Source: Solirubrobacteraceae bacterium
Lineage (GTDB): Bacteria > Actinomycetota > Thermoleophilia > Solirubrobacterales > Solirubrobacteraceae
Assembly: GCA_030149625.1 (NCBI GenBank)
Contig: JASLHP010000081.1
Coordinates: 1 to 6,472, forward strand
Reading direction: 5' to 3'
DNA: 6,472 nucleotides
The notes below the pieces were generated by a model that did not search any database, had not been told where the DNA came from, and saw only the letters and a program-made list of their open reading frames with translations. Positions within the stretch are counted from its first letter, which is position 1; each line of letters opens with the position of its first letter. Shown here piece after piece: positions 1 through 4,767 of this stretch. Both the position numbers and the translations under genes were made by a program.

Positions 1-116
1 TGTTACTCACCCGTTCGCGGCTCTGCCCCAGGGCAAGCCCTGGTTCGTCGCTCCACTTGCATGTGTTAAGCACGCCGCCAGCGTTCGTCCTGAGCCAGGA
101 TCAAACTCTCCGTGAA
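1..116 (-). rRNA. rrs: 16S ribosomal RNA, 5' end (partial, runs off the left edge)
   Basis: On the minus strand the conserved 16S start AGAGTTTGATC lies at 109-99. It is followed by CTGGCTCAGGACGAACGC, the helix-3/4 stretch with CTTAACACATGCAAGT, the first variable loop, and GAACGGGTGAGTAACA at the window edge. By analogy with E. coli, where AGAGTTTG begins at about base 8, the mature 5' end falls near position 116; that end is an estimate. Only the first ~116 nt are present and the rest lies beyond position 1. The first variable stem (CAGGGCTTGCCCTG) and GACGAACGCTGGCGGCG fit Actinomycetota, probably a deep class such as Thermoleophilia, but the class assignment is from memory. It is transcribed away from tyrS, which lies upstream on the same strand. 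Confidence 0.97.
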
Positions 117-126
117 GAACTTCACG
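111..126 (-). repeat. Inverted repeat spanning the 16S 5' end
   Basis: CGTGAAG (111-117) and CTTCACG (120-126) are perfect inverted copies around a 2-base centre. In RNA they would form a 6- to 7-bp hairpin. The estimated mature 16S 5' end (about 116) lies within it, so the hairpin could form only in the precursor and would compete with the mature 5' end fold. A processing role is inference. Confidence 0.45.
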
Positions 127-185
127 AAAAGCTGTCATCGGCTGCCTTCGCCGGGACGTGCACAAGCGCACGATCGGCTCGGCGA

Positions 186-211
186 TCGAGACCTATACAC
201 CGTGGTCTCGA
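186..211 (-). repeat. Inverted repeat in the 16S leader (8-bp stem, 10-nt loop)
   Basis: TCGAGACC at 186-193 is matched by its reverse complement GGTCTCGA at 204-211, leaving a 10-base loop. In the leader transcript this forms an uninterrupted 8-bp hairpin about 70 nt upstream of mature 16S. The loop contains TATA-like bases, but I saw no matching -35 box, so I read it as RNA structure rather than a promoter. Confidence 0.55.
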
Positions 212-303
212 ACCGTGACGGGGTACTTCTCTACTTGACTCTTGACCGCCACCCGGGGACGCCATGGGCGCTCCCGTCGGCGGGTCGAACCTGGACGCAC
301 ACC

Positions 304-320
304 ACGATCACGAAGATCGT
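304..320 (-). repeat. Short hairpin just downstream of boxA
   Basis: On the minus strand ACGATC, loop TTCGT, GATCGT gives a 6-bp perfect stem with a 5-nt loop. It follows the boxA-like element by ~16 nt. Short stem-loops near boxA are usual in rRNA leaders; no specific role can be assigned here. Confidence 0.4.
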
Positions 321-336
321 AGATGCGCATGCTGTT

Positions 337-350
337 GAGTTTTCAAAGAC
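337..350 (-). promoter_or_regulatory. boxA-like rRNA antitermination element
   Basis: The minus strand reads GTCTTTGAAAACTCAACAG from 350 to 332. This closely resembles the boxA region of Gram-positive and actinobacterial rRNA leaders (TGTTCTTTGAAAACT type), which recruits the Nus-factor antitermination complex. Its place in the leader, ~90 nt after the proposed start of transcription and ~220 nt before mature 16S, fits. The hairpin ACGATC-TTCGT-GATCGT follows it at 320-304. The assignment rests on motif similarity. Confidence 0.6.
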
Positions 351-432
351 CGCCTAGCCTCGCCGAAAGTGTTTCCTTCTGGAGGAGACCGATCCGACCC
401 ACGCCCAAGGGCGCGTTGCGGGCCGACCAGCG

Positions 433-462
433 AGTATAGCGCTCTGGAGCTCGCTTCGTCTA
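433..462 (-). promoter_or_regulatory. Candidate rRNA operon promoter overlapping the tyrS stop codon
   Basis: Reading the minus strand, TAGACG (462-457) and TATACT (438-433) are separated by 18 bp. They match the sigma-70 consensus at four of six and five of six positions. The bases after the -10 box (CGCTGGTCGG) are GC-rich, like the discriminators of stringently controlled rRNA promoters, and a G at 427 or 428 is a plausible start. The first three bases of the -35 box are the TAG stop codon of tyrS, so there is no spacer between the two units. No AT-rich UP element is visible because the upstream DNA is tyrS coding sequence. This is the best promoter-like match I found by eye in the leader; a second rrn promoter is not excluded. 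Confidence 0.5.
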
Positions 463-1695
463 GCGGGCCCGCAAGCGCCGGAAGCGCCGCCTGCCCACGC
501 GCAGAATACTAGCGTCTGCCTCGGCGCACGGGATGTCGTGCTCGCCGGGGCCCAGCTGCCGGCCTTCGAGCGTCACCCCGCCCTGGTCGATCACGCGCCG
601 CGCCTCCGAGCGCGACATGCCGAGCTCGCTCGCGATCAGGCCCGGCAGGTGCAGCATCCCCTCGACGCAGTCGAACGACGCATCCTCGAGCTCCTCGGGC
701 ACCCCACGCTCGACGAACACGCGATCGAAGTGGCGCTCCGCGGCGTCGGCGTCGGCGTCGGCGTGCAGCCACGCGACGAGCTCGCGTGCGAGCGCGCGCT
801 TGGCATCGCGCGGCGAGAGCTCCCCCGAGCCGGCGCCGATCGCCGGCTCGCGCCTCAGCAACAGCCGATAGTACTCGCGGAGCGCCGCATCGGGGATGGC
901 CATCGTCTTGCCGTACATCTCCTGCGGCGCGTCGGTCACCCCGATCTGGTTGCCCAGCGACTTCGACATCTTCAGGCGTCCGTCGACGCCCACCAGAATC
1001 GGCATCGTCAGGATCGCCTGCTCGGGCTGCCCGTACGCTCGCTGGATGTCGCGGCCAAGCAGCAGGTTGAACTTCTGATCGGTGCCCCCCAACTCGACGT
1101 CCGCGCGAATCGCCACGGAGTCATATCCCTGCAACAGCGGATACATCAGCTCGAGCATCGAGATCGGCTCGCCGCCCGACCAGCGCTTGGCGAAGTCGTC
1201 GCGCTCGAGCAGCTGCGCGACTGTCGTCGTGCCGAGGAGTGCCAGCAGCTCGCTCATCGCCATGTCCAGCCACTCGCCGTTGCGCCGCACCTCCAAGCGC
1301 TCTGGGTCCGCGTCGAGGATCTTCAGGGCCTGCTCCTGAAAGCTCGCCGCATTTGCGTCGATCTCCGCGGCGGAGAGCATCGGGCGCAGCGTCGAGCGGC
1401 CCGACGGGTCGCCCACACGCGCCGTGTAGTCGCCGATGATCAACACCACGCGATGGCCTGCGTCCTGAAACTCGCGCAGCTTGCCCAGCACGACCGCGTG
1501 GCCGAGGTGGATGTCGGGCGCAGTAGGGTCGATTCCCAGCTTCACCCGTAGTTGGCGCCCCTCCGCGGCCGCCACGCGCAGCTTGGCCGCAAGCGCGCCC
1601 ACAGGCAGCTCATCGACAGCGTTCGCGGCCAGCTCCGCGGCCAGCCGCGCGTGGTCGTCGGCGGGCCCTTCGGCGGCGTTCGGCATCGATGCCAA
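460..1695 (-). CDS. tyrS: Tyrosyl-tRNA synthetase (KMSKS-type, TyrS type 2)
   Basis: Cytoplasmic class Ic enzyme that activates tyrosine with ATP and loads it on tRNA-Tyr. The 411-residue length fits the family. The HIGH box is HLGH (63-66), preceded by KLGIDPTAPD (52-61). The tyrosine pocket pattern Y185-Q189-D192 is followed by GGTDQKFN (203-210), and the second ATP signature is KMSKS (242-246). The KMSKS form, rather than KFGKT/S, marks the TyrZ/type 2 branch. An S4 RNA-binding domain occupies about 348-400 and the protein ends in a basic tail (GRRRFRRLRAR). The start taken is TTG at 1695, with a weak GAGAG seven bases upstream; ATG at 1686 (residue 4) is the alternative and would suit a leaderless mRNA. 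Residues 312-318 (ADADADA) come from a GGCGTC hexamer repeat. Divergent from the PBP gene. Stop TAG at 460-462 touches the rrn promoter, and no terminator is visible. Confidence 0.96.
   Translation of the reverse strand: MASMPNAAEGPADDHARLAAELAANAVDELPVGALAAKLRVAAAEGRQLRVKLGIDPTAPDIHLGHAVVLGKLREFQDAGHRVVLIIGDYTARVGDPSGRSTLRPMLSAAEIDANAASFQEQALKILDADPERLEVRRNGEWLDMAMSELLALLGTTTVAQLLERDDFAKRWSGGEPISMLELMYPLLQGYDSVAIRADVELGGTDQKFNLLLGRDIQRAYGQPEQAILTMPILVGVDGRLKMSKSLGNQIGVTDAPQEMYGKTMAIPDAALREYYRLLLRREPAIGAGSGELSPRDAKRALARELVAWLHADADADAAERHFDRVFVERGVPEELEDASFDCVEGMLHLPGLIASELGMSRSEARRVIDQGGVTLEGRQLGPGEHDIPCAEADASILRVGRRRFRRLRAR
742..765 (-). repeat. GGCGTC hexamer repeat inside tyrS
   Basis: On the plus strand GGCGTC occurs three times in tandem, followed by GGCGTG (742-765). 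It encodes alternating Ala-Asp in the linker between the catalytic body and the S4 domain. Being in units of two codons, copy-number change would keep the frame. Confidence 0.6.
1682..1693. repeat. 12-bp palindrome over the tyrS start codons
   Basis: GGCATCGATGCC is a perfect 12-bp palindrome that starts one base into the tyrS TTG start codon and contains the alternative ATG at 1686. It could be an operator or a weak structure in the mRNA start region, or simply a product of the coding sequence. Nothing further supports a function. Confidence 0.3.
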
Positions 1696-1736
1696 TGCTA
1701 GACTCTCGCGGCCCGGAGGGTCCCACCGCGCGATAC

Positions 1737-1764
1737 CGACTGCGGCCCGCGCGGGCCGCAGTCG
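1737..1764. promoter_or_regulatory. Perfect 28-bp palindrome between divergent tyrS and PBP genes
   Basis: The half-site CGACTGCGGCCCGC (1737-1750) is followed directly by its exact reverse complement (1751-1764), with no spacer and no mismatch. It lies 41 bases from the TTG of tyrS and 42 bases from the ATG of the PBP gene, so it sits at the centre of the 111-bp divergent spacer. This layout suits a dyad operator serving both promoters, or a structural element that extrudes or folds in a transcript. No known operator consensus is recognised. A terminator is unlikely because neither side has a T-run and both flanking genes start, rather than end, here. Confidence 0.55.
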
Positions 1765-1806
1765 AACTCCTCTCGCAATCCGCGGGCCAGCCCTCCCGCG
1801 CCGCTG

Positions 1807-4158
1807 ATGAGCGATGACGATCGCCCCGACATAGCACCCACCGCAGTGCTCTCCCCGAGCTCTCCGCTCCTGGCGGAGCCGGGCTCCGACGCGCAGCGCT
1901 CGACCCGTCGCACACGCCTGAAGCGGCTGCGCTTCCTGGCGATCCTATTCGCGGTCCTGTTGCTCGGCCTGATCTCGTTCGTGTTCGGCATCTTCGTCTC
2001 GGTCGCCGCCGATCTGCCGTCGCTGACCAAGTTCGCGCTCTACAAGAACGAGAAGAGCTCGATGCTCTATGACGACCTCGGCCATCCGATCGGCGTGCTC
2101 AGCCAGCAGAACCGCGTGATCGTCACCGCCGAACAGATCCCCACGATCGTCAAGGACGCGGCGGTCTCGATCGAGGACAAGCGCTTCTGGAGCAACAGCG
2201 GCATCGACCTGCGCGGCATCGCGCGCGCGTTCGTCGACGACATCGAGCACAAAGGCGCCGCGCAGGGCGCCTCGACGATCGAGGAGCAGTTCATCAAGAA
2301 CGCGCTCGCGGCGCAGTCTCACCGCACGATCTTCGAGAAGCTGCGCGAGGCGGCGCTCGCCTACCAGCTCTCGCACAAGTGGTCGAAGGAAAAGATCATC
2401 ACCGCCTATCTCAACACGATCTACTTCGGAAACGGCGCCTACGGGATTGAGGCGGCGGCCCAGACCTACTTCGGACACGAAGTCAATCACGTCGGTTGCG
2501 GCACGCCTGGACAGCAGCTGTGCGTCCAGCAGCTCAAACCGTGGGAGGCCGCGCTGCTCGCCGGCATCATCCAGTCGCCGACCGAATATGACCCGGCCGA
2601 GCACCCTCTCGCCGCCCGCGAACGCCGCAACGTCGTTCTGCGCCAGATGCTCGATCAGGGCTACCTGACGAGATCCGTATACGAGGAGAGCATCCAGCAA
2701 GCGCTCCCCTCGCCGACCGAGATCCAGGCGCCGCAAGAGCAGACCGTCGAAGGGGTCGACGCTGGCTACTTCACGAGCTGGGCGCAGCAGCAGGTGATCG
2801 AACGCTATGGCGCCCAGCGTGCCTTCGACGGCGGCCTGAAGATCACGACGACGCTCGACCTCGAGCTGCAGCGCGCGGGCGAACAGGCCGTCAACAACTA
2901 CCTCGCGTACACAGGCGATCCCTCGGCCGCGCTGGTTGCGATCGAAAACTCGACCGGCGACGTGCGCGCGATGATCGGCGGGCGCAACTACGACGAAAGC
3001 CCGTTCAACCTCGCCACGCAGGGTCAGCGCCAGCCGGGCTCCTCGTTCAAGGCGTTCGACCTCGCGGCCGCGCTCGAGGACGGGATCTCGCCCGACTCGG
3101 TGTGGACGTCCAAGGAAAAGGTGTTCATCGTCCACCACCCGGGCGGGCAGGAAAAGTTCGTCGTGCACAACGACGAAGGCGCCTACACCGGCGAGAACAC
3201 GCTGACGGGAGCGCTCGCCTACTCCGACAACTCGATCTTCGCCGAAGTCGGCCTCAAGGTCGGCACCGAACGCATCGCCAAGCTCGCTCACAGAATGGGC
3301 ATCACCACGCCGCTCTCGACCAACCCGGCGATGACGATCGGCGGCCTCACCGTCGGCGTCACGCCGCTGGACATGGCGCACGCCTATGAGACGATCGCGC
3401 ACAGCGGCGAACGCGTGACCGGCTCGCTCGTGGAAGGCGATGCCCCCGTCGGCATCCAGGAAGTCACGGCCGGAACGCAGCCGCTGCCGGACGGCTCGCG
3501 CGTCGAAAGGAACAAGGTCATCACCAACCGAGTGCTGCCGGCCTCAGTCGCCGAAACCGAGACCTCGATGCTCGAGACGGTGATCCAATACGGCACTGGC
3601 AAGGCGGCTGCGATCGGGCAGTTCGCCGCCGGCAAGACCGGCACCACCTCGAACTACGGCGACGCGTGGTTCGTCGGCTGGGACTCCAAGTTCACGGTCG
3701 CGGTCTGGGTCGGCTATCCCAACAAGCTGATTCCGATGACGACCGACTTCAACGGCACCCCGGTCCTCGGCGGCACCTTCCCGGCGCTGATCTGGCACGA
3801 CTTCATGATCTCAGCGCTGGGGATCGAAAAAGAACGCGCGGAACACGCTGCCGCCAAGCGGCACGGCGGCGGCGGCGCGGGCGAAAAGCAGAGCACGGCC
3901 ACGCCCGAAGCAGCCGCCCCCATCTCCGCGCCGGCGGCTGCGAGCAAGTCAGCGAGCCCGGCCACGCCTGACGGCAACAAGGGCGCCACCGCCGCACCCG
4001 GCGCCGGCGCCCAGGAACCCGAAACCCACGCCCCCGAACACACCGCCGCGCCAGCAGCGCCACCGAGCGCCGAACCAACCCCGGCGACGCCCGCGCCGGC
4101 GACGCCGCCGACCACCACCGCGCCGTCAGCGACCGGCGGCGCCGCCGCGCCAGGCTGA
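1807..4158 (+). CDS. Class A penicillin-binding protein (GT51 transglycosylase / transpeptidase)
   Basis: Bifunctional peptidoglycan synthase that polymerises lipid II into glycan strands and cross-links the peptides outside the membrane. Residues 1-40 are a cytoplasmic tail ending in a basic patch; one membrane anchor spans about 41-67. The GT51 domain (about 95-290) has the catalytic Glu in EDKRF (E123), GASTIEEQFIKN (154-165), a second-Glu region around E181, and YLNTIYFGNGAYGIEAA. The transpeptidase domain (about 370-672) shows SSFK with nucleophile S412, SDN (473-475) and KTGTT (610-614), so both activities look intact. Oddities: N130 stands where the EDxxFxxHxG motif usually has His, and the protein's only cysteines (C231, C239) sit in a loop after YFG. 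The last ~108 residues are Ala/Pro/Thr-rich and probably disordered. ATG 1807 is the only start preserving the anchor; no clear ribosome site precedes it. It resembles ponA/pbp1a genes, but no symbol is assigned. Confidence 0.95.
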   Translation: MSDDDRPDIAPTAVLSPSSPLLAEPGSDAQRSTRRTRLKRLRFLAILFAVLLLGLISFVFGIFVSVAADLPSLTKFALYKNEKSSMLYDDLGHPIGVLSQQNRVIVTAEQIPTIVKDAAVSIEDKRFWSNSGIDLRGIARAFVDDIEHKGAAQGASTIEEQFIKNALAAQSHRTIFEKLREAALAYQLSHKWSKEKIITAYLNTIYFGNGAYGIEAAAQTYFGHEVNHVGCGTPGQQLCVQQLKPWEAALLAGIIQSPTEYDPAEHPLAARERRNVVLRQMLDQGYLTRSVYEESIQQALPSPTEIQAPQEQTVEGVDAGYFTSWAQQQVIERYGAQRAFDGGLKITTTLDLELQRAGEQAVNNYLAYTGDPSAALVAIENSTGDVRAMIGGRNYDESPFNLATQGQRQPGSSFKAFDLAAALEDGISPDSVWTSKEKVFIVHHPGGQEKFVVHNDEGAYTGENTLTGALAYSDNSIFAEVGLKVGTERIAKLAHRMGITTPLSTNPAMTIGGLTVGVTPLDMAHAYETIAHSGERVTGSLVEGDAPVGIQEVTAGTQPLPDGSRVERNKVITNRVLPASVAETETSMLETVIQYGTGKAAAIGQFAAGKTGTTSNYGDAWFVGWDSKFTVAVWVGYPNKLIPMTTDFNGTPVLGGTFPALIWHDFMISALGIEKERAEHAAAKRHGGGGAGEKQSTATPEAAAPISAPAAASKSASPATPDGNKGATAAPGAGAQEPETHAPEHTAAPAAPPSAEPTPATPAPATPPTTTAPSATGGAAAPG
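4081..4110 (+). repeat. 15-bp tandem repeat in the PBP tail
   Basis: Two adjacent 15-base units (4081-4095 and 4096-4110) share 13 bases and begin with CCGGCGACGCC. They encode PATPA and PATPP in the proline-rich tail. This points to repeat-driven growth of the low-complexity C-terminus. Confidence 0.5.
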
Positions 4159-4761
4159 CGGGCGCGGCCGCGAGACGTGGCGGTTCCCCGCCACGCAAAA
4201 GCGCCAGCGCAGCTCAACGGCGCGACTGATGCCGATGCGCGTGCCGTCGAGGATCGGCGGGTCCGCCCACGCGACCGGTCGCGGTCCGATTCGCACGGGA
4301 CCGCTCGACAGGCTGCTGGCGTTCTCGAGCAGCGAGACGCCGAGCGCCTGCGTGAGCTTGCCCGGGCCCGAGCACAGATCCTCGAGCGGCGCCGTCGCGG
4401 ACAGGCCTCGCCGCGCCCGCATCGCTTCGACGCCCGCACACGGCTCGAGCGCCCGAATCAGTACCGCGGCGCCCACGCCCTCGGGCTCGCACACAGCGTT
4501 CAACAGCGCATGGATGCCGTAGGAGCGGTACACGTACGCGCGGCCTGGAGCGCCGAACAGTGTCTTCGTACGCGGCGTGACGCCGACGAACGCGTGGCAG
4601 GCAGGCTCGGACTCGTGGTAGGCCTCGGTCTCGACGATCACGCCCGCCGCGCCAGCGTGCGCGACCGTGCAGCCGATCAGCTCGCGTGCGACGTCGAGCA
4701 CCGGATGCGCGTAGAAGTCAGCCGGCAGCGGCCGCGCAGCGTCAAGCGCCGAGACGGACAT
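4126..4761 (-). CDS. mpg: 3-methyladenine DNA glycosylase (AAG/MPG family)
   Basis: Base-excision repair enzyme that removes alkylated purines such as 3-methyladenine, cutting the N-glycosidic bond and leaving an abasic site. The 211-residue length is normal for the bacterial family. Family landmarks are in order: VETEAY (43-48) with the general-base Glu at E46 and Tyr at Y48, H56 in the position of the human active-site His, YVYRSYGIHALLN (76-88) with N88, LIRALEP (101-107) with R103, and SGPGKL (131-136). It ends with RIGISRA and a WRF-x-VSR stretch as in homologues, then an extra basic PRPSAWRGGAAGR tail. That tail largely lies over the PBP gene's 3' end: stop TGA 4126-4128, a 33-bp convergent overlap. 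The ATG at 4761 follows the argH stop by six bases; GGAG twelve bases upstream is a weak, distant ribosome site, so coupling to argH is likely. Its operon partners have no repair role. Confidence 0.93.
   Translation of the reverse strand: MSVSALDAARPLPADFYAHPVLDVARELIGCTVAHAGAAGVIVETEAYHESEPACHAFVGVTPRTKTLFGAPGRAYVYRSYGIHALLNAVCEPEGVGAAVLIRALEPCAGVEAMRARRGLSATAPLEDLCSGPGKLTQALGVSLLENASSLSSGPVRIGPRPVAWADPPILDGTRIGISRAVELRWRFCVAGNRHVSRPRPSAWRGGAAGR
4176..4195 (+). terminator. Hairpin after the PBP stop codon (possible U-less terminator)
   Basis: CGTGGCGG, loop TTCC, CCGCCACG forms a perfect GC-rich 8-bp stem starting 17 bases after the PBP stop. It is followed by CAAAA on the plus strand, not a T-run, so it lacks the classical intrinsic terminator tract. 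Such U-less hairpins have been proposed as terminators in high-GC actinobacteria. It lies inside the 3' coding part of the opposing glycosylase gene, so codon constraint could also explain it. Confidence 0.35.
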
Positions 4762-4767
4762 CTCGCG

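Larger units (their letters stand above)
117..427 (-). other. Pre-16S rRNA leader (no protein gene)
   Basis: This ~310-base stretch between the candidate rrn promoter and the mature 16S end has the hallmarks of a transcribed rRNA leader: a boxA-like element at 337-350 and several short hairpins (402-413, 304-320, 186-211, 111-126). An open frame on the plus strand (112-357, 81 codons) runs antisense to it. That frame starts inside the rRNA gene, resembles no family I recognise, and I do not consider it a gene. RNase III processing normally pairs leader with the trailer after 16S, but the trailer lies outside the window, so the processing stem cannot be identified. Confidence 0.75.

Noticed and set aside
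194..200. TATAGG on the minus strand as a second rrn promoter
   Set aside because: There is no acceptable -35 hexamer at 16-19 bp, and it sits in the loop of an 8-bp hairpin.
234..246. Direct repeat CTTGAC-T-CTTGAC containing TTGAC boxes on the plus strand
   Set aside because: No -10-like hexamer lies 16-19 bases downstream and no gene follows on that strand.
112..357. 81-codon plus-strand open frame antisense to the 16S leader
   Set aside because: It begins inside the 16S gene, covers the rRNA leader and boxA, has no recognisable domain and no ribosome site.
463..472. GCGGGCCCGC palindrome at the tyrS 3' end as a terminator
   Set aside because: It has no loop bases, no T-run, and lies inside the final codons; a coding coincidence is sufficient.
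538..1551. 337-codon plus-strand open frame opposite tyrS
   Set aside because: The composition (Arg, Ala, Gln, His, Leu rich) is typical of an antisense shadow, and tyrS is unmistakable on the other strand.
1696..1806. T-box or other tRNA-sensing leader for tyrS
   Set aside because: The spacer is only 111 bases and shared with a divergent gene; no T-box sequence or specifier-loop architecture is visible.
1945..3402. 485-codon minus-strand open frame opposite the PBP gene
   Set aside because: It is the mirror of high-GC codon usage in a confidently identified gene: Arg/Asp/Val-rich, no domain, no operon context.
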